DNA of 11,863 nucleotides from Paracoccaceae bacterium (GTDB lineage: Bacteria; Pseudomonadota; Alphaproteobacteria; Rhodobacterales; Rhodobacteraceae). Both the position numbers and the translations under genes were made by a program. Positions 1 to 5,571 of this stretch are shown piece after piece. The notes under the pieces are model-generated. The model was given only the letters and a program-made list of their open reading frames with translations, searched no databases and was not told the origin of the DNA. The DNA lies in contig QKHF01000155.1 in the NCBI GenBank assembly GCA_003250135.1, positions 1 through 11,863 of the forward strand, given 5' to 3'. Position 1 is the stretch's first letter. Each line of letters starts with the position of its first letter.

Positions 1-633
1 GTTCTCGCCGGGATCGTAGCAGGCGACCGCGCCGTCCATGCCGCGTGCGCCGATCACCGAGATCTCGCGGCGGAAGTCCACAAAGCCTTCCAGGATCGCC
101 GGCGCGCCCTTGAGCGACGCCAACGCGTCCGCCGCATCCGCCTGCGTCCTGATGCGCGCCTGTCCCTTGCCGTCATAGCCGAAGCGGCGGGTCTTCAGAA
201 TCGCGGGCGCGCCGATCCGCTCCAACGCCGCCTCCAGCGATGCGGCGTCGTCCACCCGCGCGAAGGGCGCCACTGCGAGACCAAGATCGGACAGGAACTC
301 CTTCTCGGTCAGCCGGTCCTGGCTGATCCGGAGCGCGTGGTCACCCGGGCGGACCGGAGCGACGCCCTCCAGCGCCACGATGGACGCGGCGGGCACGTTC
401 TCGAACTCGAAGGTGACCACGTCGACCGAGGCGGCGAAGGCTTTCAGCGCCGCCACGTCGTCATAGGCGGCGGTGGTCACATGGGCCGCCACGTCGCCCG
501 CAGGCGGGTTCGCCTCGGGGCAGAAGATATGCGTCTTCAGCCCCAGCCGGGCGGCCGCCATCGCCAGCATCCGGCCCAACTGCCCGCCGCCCAGGATGCC
601 GACCGTTCCGCCGGGCGCGACGCGGTCAGTCAT
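1..633 (-). CDS. purK: N5-carboxyaminoimidazole ribonucleotide synthase PurK, partial (C-terminus beyond left edge)
   Basis: PurK is the ATP-grasp enzyme of purine synthesis that uses ATP and bicarbonate to carboxylate 5-aminoimidazole ribonucleotide, making the N5-CAIR that PurE rearranges. The frame is open from an ATG at 633 to the window edge, giving 211 codons, about 60% of a typical PurK of roughly 355 residues. It begins with the family's nucleotide-fold signature, VGILGGGQLGRML (residues 11-23). Further in are VTFEFENVP, KTRRFGYDGKGQ and ILEGFVDFRREISVI, all typical of PurK; the FGYDGKGQ segment is the ATP-grasp glycine-rich loop. The ATG lies inside the end of purE (ATGACTGA, 8-base overlap), so translation is probably coupled. 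The missing end is due only to the window border; no damage is seen. Confidence 0.96.
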   Translation of the reverse strand, partial: MTDRVAPGGTVGILGGGQLGRMLAMAAARLGLKTHIFCPEANPPAGDVAAHVTTAAYDDVAALKAFAASVDVVTFEFENVPAASIVALEGVAPVRPGDHALRISQDRLTEKEFLSDLGLAVAPFARVDDAASLEAALERIGAPAILKTRRFGYDGKGQARIRTQADAADALASLKGAPAILEGFVDFRREISVIGARGMDGAVACYDPGEN

Positions 634-1126
634 CGGCGGGTTCGTCGGGGATCGAGGCCGAAAGCGCCTCGCGCCACGCGTTCAACCGCTTGGCCAGCGC
701 CGGGTCGGAGGTCGCCAGGATGCCCGCCGCCATCAGGCCGGCGTTCACCGCGCCCGCCGCGCCGATCGCCATGGTGGCCACGGGGTAGCCGCGCGGCATC
801 TGCACGATGGAGTAAAGCGAGTCGACGCCAGCCAGCGCCTTGGTCTGCACCGGGACGCCGATCACCGGCACGATGGTTTTCGACGCCATCATGCCCGGCA
901 GATGCGCCGCGCCGCCCGCGCCCGCAATGATCGCCTTCAGGCCGCGGCCCTCGGCGGCCTTGCCATAGGCCCAAAGGCGGTCGGGCGTGCGGTGGGCGGA
1001 GACGATCTTGGCTTCGTGCGGCACGCCAAGCTCGGTCAGGATATCCGCGGCGGCCTTCATCGTCGGCCAGTCCGAGGTGCTGCCCATCACGATCCCGACG
1101 AGGGGTGTCTTTTCGCTGTCGCTCAT
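626..1126 (-). CDS. purE: N5-carboxyaminoimidazole ribonucleotide mutase PurE (class I)
   Basis: PurE converts N5-CAIR to 4-carboxy-5-aminoimidazole ribonucleotide in the cytoplasm, directly after PurK. The 166-residue length fits class I PurE. Family motifs are present in order: GSTSDWPTM (15-23), SAHRTP (43-48, with catalytic His45) and GAGGAAHLPGM (69-79), followed by VPVQTKALAGVDSLYSIVQMP (91-111). The last ten or so residues are acidic and probably not conserved. The start is an ATG with GGAG about 8 bases upstream, and a sigma70-like promoter stands 30 to 57 bases before it. Its stop codon lies just inside purK, so the two form a purEK unit with the usual order. I saw no purine riboswitch in the short leader of about 22 bases. 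Confidence 0.97.
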   Translation of the reverse strand: MSDSEKTPLVGIVMGSTSDWPTMKAAADILTELGVPHEAKIVSAHRTPDRLWAYGKAAEGRGLKAIIAGAGGAAHLPGMMASKTIVPVIGVPVQTKALAGVDSLYSIVQMPRGYPVATMAIGAAGAVNAGLMAAGILATSDPALAKRLNAWREALSASIPDEPADD

Positions 1127-1155
1127 GCCGCGTCTCCGCGATTGGAAAGCGCGGC

Positions 1156-1183
1156 ACTATAGTCAGGATGCGCCTGCGGGCAA
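1156..1183 (-). promoter_or_regulatory. Sigma70-like promoter for purE-purK
   Basis: Read on the minus strand, TTGCCC (1183-1178, four of six to the -35 consensus) is followed after 16 bases by TATAGT (1161-1156, five of six to the -10 consensus). Transcription would start near 1149, leaving a leader of about 22 bases before the purE ATG. The site lies wholly in the gap between purE and the ydcH-like gene. The assignment rests on sequence match and position only. Confidence 0.5.
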
Positions 1184-1195
1184 GCGCCAAGGCGC

Positions 1196-1405
1196 TCAGG
1201 CGATGATGTCGGGGTAAAGCTCATCCTCGATCCGCGCGATCTCGTCCTTCAGGGCGAGTTTCTTCTTCTTCAGACGGCTGAGCGCGAGCTGGTCCCGAAA
1301 CGGCTTTTCGCCCAGCGCCTCGATGGCGGAGTCGAGGTCGCGATGCTCCTGTTTCAGCGCATCGAGCTTGACGCGGAGCGTTTCTTCGCGGCTCATCACC
1401 GGCAT
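1196..1405 (-). CDS. YdcH/DUF465 family small coiled-coil protein
   Basis: This predicted 69-residue protein, MPVMSREETLRVKL onward, matches the DUF465 (YdcH/SlyX-like) family: a short, highly charged, mostly helical protein with heptad-like leucines and a KKKKLALKDEIARIEDEL stretch near the end. The family is widespread in Alphaproteobacteria and often has two copies per genome. Its molecular role is not established. I chose the ATG at 1405 because AGGA (1416-1413) lies 7 bases ahead. The next ATG at 1396 (MSREE) is the other reasonable start, and a longer upstream extension to 1450 looks unlike the family. It is transcribed towards purE but appears to be its own unit, since the purE promoter lies between them. 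Its start touches the opposing gene at 1404. Confidence 0.85.
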   Translation of the reverse strand: MPVMSREETLRVKLDALKQEHRDLDSAIEALGEKPFRDQLALSRLKKKKLALKDEIARIEDELYPDIIA

Positions 1406-2069
1406 GGCGGGTTCCTGGCTCCAACATCTCAAATCGCTCGCCCGGCGCATCGCGGCGCGGCGGGACGAAAGTAGCGCAGCGCCTGAGGCCGGGCAATCGT
1501 CGGCCGCGGCGGAAGACGGGGCGCTTGATGTCGCAATTGCGCCTGCGCCAGTCTTTGCTGGCGGGCCGGACGGGTTCTGGGAGTTCTCGCTGGAGGTCTA
1601 CGCGCGCCCGGGCGTCGCCCCGGCCTGCCTGCGTCTGCAGGACCGGGACGGGCTGGACGTGAACTTGGTCCTGTTCGCGATCTGGGCTGGCGGGGCCAAG
1701 GGATCGCTGGGCGCGGCGGCTCTCTCGCGCGCGGTTGCGCTGTCCGCGATATGGCGCAAGGACGTGGTCGGGCCGCTCAGGCGGGCGCGACGGGCGCTGA
1801 AGGCGCCGGACGTCCCGGTGGAGGTCGCGGGGGCGGCCACGCTCAGGACAAGGGTGAAATCGGCGGAGTTGGCGGCGGAGAAGCTGCAGCAGCACATGAT
1901 CGCGCCACTGGTCGACGGCGCTTCTTCTCCGGTGGGGCGCGCGGCGGCCGAGGCCAACCTCGCCGCCTATATGGCGACGGCCGGGTTGGAGACCGGCGCG
2001 GCCCATGCGGCCGAGACCGCGGCCGACGCCGTGATCCTGCTGGACGCGGCCTTCGGGCCGGATGAATGA
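1404..2069 (+). CDS. TIGR02444 (DUF2390) family protein, start uncertain
   Basis: The core FWEFSLEVYARPGVAPACLRLQDRDGLDVNLVLFAIW is typical of the TIGR02444/DUF2390 family. These are uncharacterised proteins of about 150-180 residues found in Proteobacteria, with the pattern FW-FSL-YA-PGV--ACL-LQD--G-DVNL-LF--W. The rest is an alanine-rich, mostly helical region with a repeated AAE/AAEA pattern and no membrane segment or signal peptide. From the ATG at 1404 it has 221 residues, but about 57 precede the conserved core; these are low in complexity and probably not family sequence. No ATG, GTG or TTG occurs in frame between 1404 and the core, and no ribosome site is visible at 1404. The S49 peptidase gene follows within about 10 to 50 bases, so co-transcription is likely. 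The family is fairly certain; function is unknown. Confidence 0.75.
   Translation: MAGSWLQHLKSLARRIAARRDESSAAPEAGQSSAAAEDGALDVAIAPAPVFAGGPDGFWEFSLEVYARPGVAPACLRLQDRDGLDVNLVLFAIWAGGAKGSLGAAALSRAVALSAIWRKDVVGPLRRARRALKAPDVPVEVAGAATLRTRVKSAELAAEKLQQHMIAPLVDGASSPVGRAAAEANLAAYMATAGLETGAAHAAETAADAVILLDAAFGPDE
1413..1416 (-). promoter_or_regulatory. Ribosome binding site supporting the start at 1405
   Basis: AGGA on the minus strand, 7 bases before the ATG at 1405. It favours the MPVMSREE start over an upstream one. No comparable purine-rich site is seen at the opposing plus-strand ATG at 1404. Confidence 0.55.
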
Positions 2070-2114
2070 GCCGGGCGCTTGTCTGACCCGGCGCGCCGCC
2101 CTAAACCGAAGCCC

Positions 2115-2981
2115 ATGGGAATGTTTCAGGACCTCATCGACAAAGCCACCCGCCGCCGACCGGTGATTCCGGTGCTGCGGCTGCATGGCGTCATCGGCGG
2201 CGCAGGGCGGCTCTCGCGCGGCATGACCGACGGCGGGCTGGCCGATCCGATCGAACGCGCCTTCAAGCCGAAGAAGCTGGCGGCGGTGGCGCTGTCGATC
2301 AACTCGCCCGGCGGTTCGGCCGCGCAAAGCGCGATGATCGCGGCGCGCATCCGGCGACTGGCCGACGAGCGCGAGGTTCCGGTCTATGCGTTCTGCGAGG
2401 ACGCGGCGGCCTCGGGCGGCTACTGGCTGGCGACGGCGGCCGACAGGATCTACGCGGACGAAGCCTCCATCATCGGCTCCATCGGGGTGATCTCGGCCAG
2501 CTTCGGCTTCACCGGCCTGATCGAAAAGCTCGGCGTGGAGCGGCGCATGCACACCGCGGGGCAGCGCAAGTCGCTGGGCGACCCGTTCGCGCCCGAGCGG
2601 GCGGAGGACGTCGTCCGCATCGAGCGCCTGCAGCAAGTGATCCACGACCGCTTCAAGGATCAGGTGCGCGCGTCGCGCGGCGACCGGCTGAAGGGCGAGG
2701 AAGAGGAGTTGTTCTCGGGCGAGATCTGGACCGGCGCCGAAGCGGTGGAGACCGGTCTGATCGACGGGATCGGGCACCTCGTGCCGACGATGCGGGCCGA
2801 GTTCGGCGAGGAGCCGCGTTTCGTCGTCGTCTCCACGCGCCGGCCCTTGTTGCAGCGCCTCAGCGATTCCGGTCAGGCGGGGCGGATGGCGGCCGCGCCT
2901 CCGGGGCTGGGGGCGGATTTCGCGGCCGGGCTGGTCGAAGCCGCGGAAGAGCGCGCGCTCTGGTCCCGGTTCGGGCTCTGA
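2115..2981 (+). CDS. S49 family serine peptidase (SppA/SohB-like)
   Basis: This is an S49 (signal peptide peptidase A type) protease, a family that degrades leftover signal peptides and membrane-associated peptides with a Ser-Lys dyad. From the ATG at 2115 it has 288 residues. It shows the SINSPGGSAAQS oxyanion-loop motif (about 61-72), AAASGGYWLATAADRIYAD with the nucleophile Ser100, IGSIGVI and TAGQRKSLGDPF with the general base Lys152. The 52-residue Ser-to-Lys spacing equals that of Bacillus SppA. The short length indicates a single-domain form. There is no clear N-terminal membrane anchor; VIPVLRLHGVIG is the first core strand, as in compact alphaproteobacterial homologues. A TTG at 2079 would add 12 residues, and ATG 2121 would remove two; none has a strong ribosome site. 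The last 40 residues are poorly conserved. Confidence 0.9.
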   Translation: MGMFQDLIDKATRRRPVIPVLRLHGVIGGAGRLSRGMTDGGLADPIERAFKPKKLAAVALSINSPGGSAAQSAMIAARIRRLADEREVPVYAFCEDAAASGGYWLATAADRIYADEASIIGSIGVISASFGFTGLIEKLGVERRMHTAGQRKSLGDPFAPERAEDVVRIERLQQVIHDRFKDQVRASRGDRLKGEEEELFSGEIWTGAEAVETGLIDGIGHLVPTMRAEFGEEPRFVVVSTRRPLLQRLSDSGQAGRMAAAPPGLGADFAAGLVEAAEERALWSRFGL

Positions 2982-2985
2982 GGAG
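2981..2985 (+). promoter_or_regulatory. Ribosome binding site overlapping the peptidase stop
   Basis: AGGAG begins on the last base of the peptidase stop codon and lies 6 bases before the ATG at 2992. It fixes the start of the small membrane protein and suggests translational linkage to the peptidase gene. Confidence 0.7.
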
Positions 2986-2991
2986 CGGGCG

Positions 2992-3252
2992 ATGCTGGGC
3001 AAGATTCTGATCTTCGTGGTGATCGCAGGCGCCGCGCTGGTGATCTTTGGCCGGGGCGCGAGGCGCGGCGAGGACAAGATCCGGCGCGAGGCGCAATCCG
3101 CCGATCCGCTGGAGAAAGCGAAGACGAAGGTCCGCGCCGCCAAAGTGTCCGATCTCTCGCCCTGTCCGCGCTGCGGCGCCTATGTCGACGACCCGGACAA
3201 TTGCGACTGCCGTCGCGGGAAAGATCAGGGTCGGGCGGATATGCAACAGTGA
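2992..3252 (+). CDS. Small single-pass membrane protein with Cys4 tail (PP0621-like)
   Basis: An 86-residue protein. Residues 3-20 (GKILIFVVIAGAALVIFG) form one membrane helix, followed by a basic RGARRGEDKIRR stretch that would sit in the cytoplasm by the positive-inside rule. The tail carries CPRCGAYV (Cys58, Cys61) and CDC (Cys71, Cys73), which could bind one zinc ion. This resembles the small PP0621-type proteins, which pair a membrane helix with a CxxCG-like knuckle and whose function is unknown. A strong AGGAG site and only 10 bases after the peptidase stop argue that the two are co-expressed. It may be a membrane partner for the anchorless S49 peptidase, but that is inference from context. 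Confidence 0.75.
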   Translation: MLGKILIFVVIAGAALVIFGRGARRGEDKIRREAQSADPLEKAKTKVRAAKVSDLSPCPRCGAYVDDPDNCDCRRGKDQGRADMQQ

Positions 3253-3273
3253 TACGCCGTCCTCAGCGTCGCA

Positions 3274-3302
3274 TTGGCCCCATATGTTGCGGCGCCTATA
3301 TT
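3274..3302 (+). promoter_or_regulatory. Sigma70-like promoter for the Ca2+/Na+ antiporter gene
   Basis: TTGGCC (3274-3279, four of six to the -35 consensus) is followed after exactly 17 bases by TATATT (3297-3302, five of six to the -10 consensus). Transcription would start near 3309, about 65 bases before the ATG at 3373. The site is in the 120-base gap after the small membrane protein gene, so the antiporter probably has its own promoter. I recognise no riboswitch in the leader. Confidence 0.45.
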
Positions 3303-3372
3303 TGCGCTCTCCGACCGCGCTTCTCGCGCGCGTCATTCTTATTCTCCTCCTGACCGAGGCCGAGGCTCGTCC

Positions 3373-4335
3373 ATGGATCTACTCTTCGCCGGCCTCGGAC
3401 TGCTCGCCCTCTTGGGGGCGGGCGACGCGCTGGTGCGCGGCGCGGTGGCGCTGAGCCTCCGGCTTGGAATCTCGGCCCTGATCGTCAGCCTCACCGTGGT
3501 CGCGTTCGGCACCTCCGCGCCCGAATTGCTGATCTCGATTCAGGCGGCGGTGACCGGTTCTCCCGGCATCGCCATCGGCAATGTGGTCGGCTCGAACATC
3601 GCCAACGTGCTGCTGGTTCTGGGCCTGCCGGCCATGATCGCGCCGTTCTGCGATCGCACGGGAGACGGCCAGCGAAACTTCTGGATGATGATCGCGGCCT
3701 CCGTCGTCTTCATCGGTCTGTGCTTCACCGGCGTACTGGTCTGGTGGCATGGCGTGCTGATGCTGGCCGCGCTCGCGGCGATGCTGTGGGACGCCTATCA
3801 CGTCGCCATGAAATCACGGGCCTTCACCGATGAGGCCGAGGCGGAAGAGCTGGCCGAGCTGGAGGATGTCGATCCCCACATGGCGCCGTGGAAGATCGGC
3901 GCGCTCATCGGGGTCGGCCTGGTGGGCCTGCCGATCGGCGCGCATTTCCTGATCGAAGGCGCGCGCGGCATCGCGCTGGCGGCCGGGATTTCCGAGGCCG
4001 CCATCGGCCTCAGCCTGGTGGCCATCGGAACGTCGCTGCCGGAGCTCGCGACGACCGTCGCCGCGGCGATCCGAAAGCAGGCCGACGTGGCGATTGGCAA
4101 CATCATCGGCTCGAACCTGTTCAACATTCTGGCGATCATGGGCGTGGCGGTGCTGTTTGCGCCGATCCCTGTGCCGCCCGAGTTCCTGAAGGTCGACCTC
4201 TGGGTCATGCTGGCGGGCTCGCTGGCGCTGTATCCGATCGTCGCGCTGCGCCTGCCGCTGAATCGCCCCCTTGGCCTTTTGTTCCTTGTCGCCTATGCGG
4301 GTTTCATGATCGTGGTGCTCGGCGACCGGATGTGA
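3373..4335 (+). CDS. Calcium/sodium antiporter, CaCA family (YrbG-like)
   Basis: An inner-membrane cation exchanger of the CaCA superfamily, expected to export Ca2+ in exchange for Na+ or H+. The 320-residue length from the ATG at 3373 matches E. coli YrbG (325). The two inverted alpha repeats that form the ion site are intact: VAFGTSAPELLISI with GNVVGSNIANVLLVLG (residues 43-84), and VAIGTSLPELATTV with GNIIGSNLFNILAIMG (216-257). The glutamates in GTSAPE and GTSLPE are the known ion ligands. About ten hydrophobic helices are visible, with an acidic loop (TDEAEAEELAELEDVD, about 152-167) between the halves. A TTG start at 3274 would add 33 non-conserved residues and is rejected. GAGG about 8 bases upstream serves as a modest ribosome site. 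Confidence 0.93.
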   Translation: MDLLFAGLGLLALLGAGDALVRGAVALSLRLGISALIVSLTVVAFGTSAPELLISIQAAVTGSPGIAIGNVVGSNIANVLLVLGLPAMIAPFCDRTGDGQRNFWMMIAASVVFIGLCFTGVLVWWHGVLMLAALAAMLWDAYHVAMKSRAFTDEAEAEELAELEDVDPHMAPWKIGALIGVGLVGLPIGAHFLIEGARGIALAAGISEAAIGLSLVAIGTSLPELATTVAAAIRKQADVAIGNIIGSNLFNILAIMGVAVLFAPIPVPPEFLKVDLWVMLAGSLALYPIVALRLPLNRPLGLLFLVAYAGFMIVVLGDRM

Positions 4336-4383
4336 CGGCGGCGGGCCTCTGTTGAGCGAAACTTGAGACGATGCCGCATATCC

Positions 4384-4391
4384 GGAAGGAG
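4384..4391 (+). promoter_or_regulatory. Strong ribosome binding site for the reductase gene
   Basis: GGAAGGAG ends 5 bases before the ATG at 4397 and is one of the strongest Shine-Dalgarno matches in the window. It fixes the start at MTPGAALVTGAG, directly before the Rossmann motif. Confidence 0.75.
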
Positions 4392-4396
4392 CCGAC

Positions 4397-5185
4397 ATGA
4401 CGCCAGGCGCCGCCCTAGTCACCGGAGCCGGCCAGCGCCTTGGGCGGGCCATCGCGCTCGACCTCGCGGCGCAGGGCTGGAAGGTGGCGATCCACTACAA
4501 CAGCTCCGCAGCCGCCGCCGAGCAGGCCGCGGACGAAATCCGCGACGCGGGCGGTCAGGCCGCGTCGCTGGGCGCGGACCTCTTGGACGAAGGGCAGGTG
4601 GCGACGCTGGTCGCCCGGTCGGCCGAGGCTCTGGGTGGGCCGCTCACCTTGCTGGTCAACAACGCGTCGATCTTCGAGCCGGATTCGATCGAGGATGGCA
4701 CGCGCGAAAGCTGGGACCGGGCCATCGGGTCGAATCTGCGCGCGCCGGTGAAGCTGACGCAGGACTTCGCCGCCCAGGCGCCGGAGGCGGAGATTGACGC
4801 GAACGGAGAGCCCCGCGCCGCCGCATGTGTGATCAACATGATCGACCAGCGCGTGTGGCGGCCGACGCCGTTCTTCATGAGCTACACGGTCGCCAAGATG
4901 GGCCTTTGGGCCTTCACCCAGACGGCGGCCATGGCGCTGGCGCCGCGGGTGCGGGTCAACGGGATCGGGCCGGGCCCGACCCTGGTGAACGAGCGGCAGG
5001 CCGATGAGCATTTCGCGCGGCAGCGGCGCAGCGTGATCCTGAACAGGGGACCGCATCCCGAGGATATCTGCGCCGGGGTGCGGTTCCTGATTTCTGCGGA
5101 TTCCATGACCGGGCAAATGATCGCGCTGGATGGCGGCCAGCACCTGGCCTGGAAGACCCCGGACATCGCCGGAATTCCCGAGTGA
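4397..5185 (+). CDS. Short-chain dehydrogenase/reductase, pteridine reductase (PTR1/FolM)-like
   Basis: A 262-residue NADP(H)-dependent SDR enzyme. Its cofactor motif TGAGQRLG (10-17) has the PTR1/FolM form, with Arg14 in place of the usual third-glycine pattern, and HYNSSAAAAEQ after strand 2 recalls PTR1. The LVNNASIFEP motif (86-95) is also like PTR1. The usual catalytic Ser is replaced: INMIDQ gives Asp150, with Tyr163 and Lys167 in SYTVAKMG. The 13- and 4-residue spacings equal those of the Leishmania PTR1 set Asp181-Tyr194-Lys198. RVNGIGPGPTL follows as in PTR1. The likely reaction is reduction of dihydropterins or dihydrofolate; substrate is inferred, not proved. No other folate gene is in the window, and it stands alone between the antiporter and a long gap. 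Confidence 0.85.
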   Translation: MTPGAALVTGAGQRLGRAIALDLAAQGWKVAIHYNSSAAAAEQAADEIRDAGGQAASLGADLLDEGQVATLVARSAEALGGPLTLLVNNASIFEPDSIEDGTRESWDRAIGSNLRAPVKLTQDFAAQAPEAEIDANGEPRAAACVINMIDQRVWRPTPFFMSYTVAKMGLWAFTQTAAMALAPRVRVNGIGPGPTLVNERQADEHFARQRRSVILNRGPHPEDICAGVRFLISADSMTGQMIALDGGQHLAWKTPDIAGIPE

Positions 5186-5366
5186 GGGGGTTTTCGGCGT
5201 CACGCGCCGGGCGACACACTGAAACGGCGTCCCATTTTCCAGATTCGCGGCGCCGCTATCCCAAATCTCGGTGACTGTCCAGCCTCCGCAGGGGGGTAGG
5301 GGGTGAGATTTTCCACTTGACTGAATTTCGCCGTGGATTCGACACACTTCCGTGATCTTGACTGTT

Positions 5367-5384
5367 AAGACATCATCAAGACAT
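5367..5384 (+). repeat. Direct repeat AAGACAT, 11-base period
   Basis: AAGACAT occurs at 5367-5373 and again at 5378-5384. The 11-base period places both copies on one face of the helix, as in tandem half-sites for a regulator. It directly follows a TTGACT hexamer (5358-5363). Chance occurrence in AT-rich DNA cannot be excluded. Confidence 0.4.
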
Positions 5385-5403
5385 GAAATATGGCGTAATT
5401 TCA
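5384..5403. repeat. Inverted repeat TGAAAT-N8-ATTTCA
   Basis: Perfect 6-base arms at 5384-5389 and 5398-5403, separated by 8 bases. The spacing suits an operator for a dimeric regulator better than an RNA hairpin, because the arms are AT-rich and no T tract follows. Confidence 0.4.
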
Positions 5404-5482
5404 ATGGGTTACAAAACTGCCTAAAAATCAGGCACCCGTGAAAGTCCTTGAGTCTGCAGCGAGAGTCATGGCGCCGCGGGTG

Positions 5483-5503
5483 TTATTGACAGAGATATCC
5501 ACA
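5483..5503 (+). promoter_or_regulatory. Two near-consensus DnaA boxes in tandem (speculative)
   Basis: TTATTGACA (5483-5491) and ATATCCACA (5495-5503) each differ by one base from the DnaA box TTATNCACA. They share orientation and start 12 bases apart, about 70 to 90 bases before the uvrC start. Two boxes alone do not make an origin; DnaA control of the downstream gene, or chance, are the options. Confidence 0.25.
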
Positions 5504-5571
5504 GAAAACGGGGATAGAATCCTGCGCGCCGCGAGTTTCGATTTCCGCAAAAGGCGAGACGCGCCCTGAAC

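Larger units (their letters stand above)
5186..5571. other. 386-base intergenic region with AT-rich core
   Basis: No coding sequence is convincing here. The left part (to about 5305) is GC-rich and holds a G-rich stretch (GGGGGG TA GGGGG near 5291-5303). The core from about 5310 to 5450 is markedly richer in A/T and contains an AAGACAT direct repeat, a TGAAAT/ATTTCA dyad and a TGCCT/AGGCA hairpin. The right part holds two near-matches to the DnaA box and a perfect TTGACA at 5486-5491. That hexamer has no -10 at usual spacing; the nearest TAGAAT is 23 bases on. I found no convincing terminator after the reductase gene and no recognisable RNA gene. The region probably carries the uvrC promoter and its control sites. 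Confidence 0.6.

Noticed and set aside
1183..1196. AGCGCCAAGGCGCT palindrome at the ydcH-like stop
   Set aside because: It could form a small hairpin but has no T tract and overlaps the purE -35 hexamer; too short to call a terminator.
1221..3143. A 640-codon open frame on the minus strand
   Set aside because: It runs antisense through the YdcH-like, TIGR02444 and S49 peptidase genes, all of which have recognisable protein families. Long antisense frames are expected where GC-rich third positions suppress stop codons, and its translation shows no domain.
4352..4382. TTGAGC with CATATC as a promoter for the reductase gene
   Set aside because: Spacing is 19 bases and the -10 match is weak; not enough to support a promoter call.
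5291..5303. G-rich stretch as a G-quadruplex
   Set aside because: Only two long G runs are present, which could at best form a weak two-layer structure.
4415..5404. A 329-codon minus-strand frame over the reductase gene and part of the intergenic region
   Set aside because: It is antisense to a clear SDR gene, has shadow-like composition, and its N-terminal part in the gap has no ribosome site or motif.
5486..5520. Perfect TTGACA with TAGAAT as the uvrC promoter
   Set aside because: The hexamers are 23 bases apart, outside the range for sigma70. The -35-like hexamer remains only an observation.
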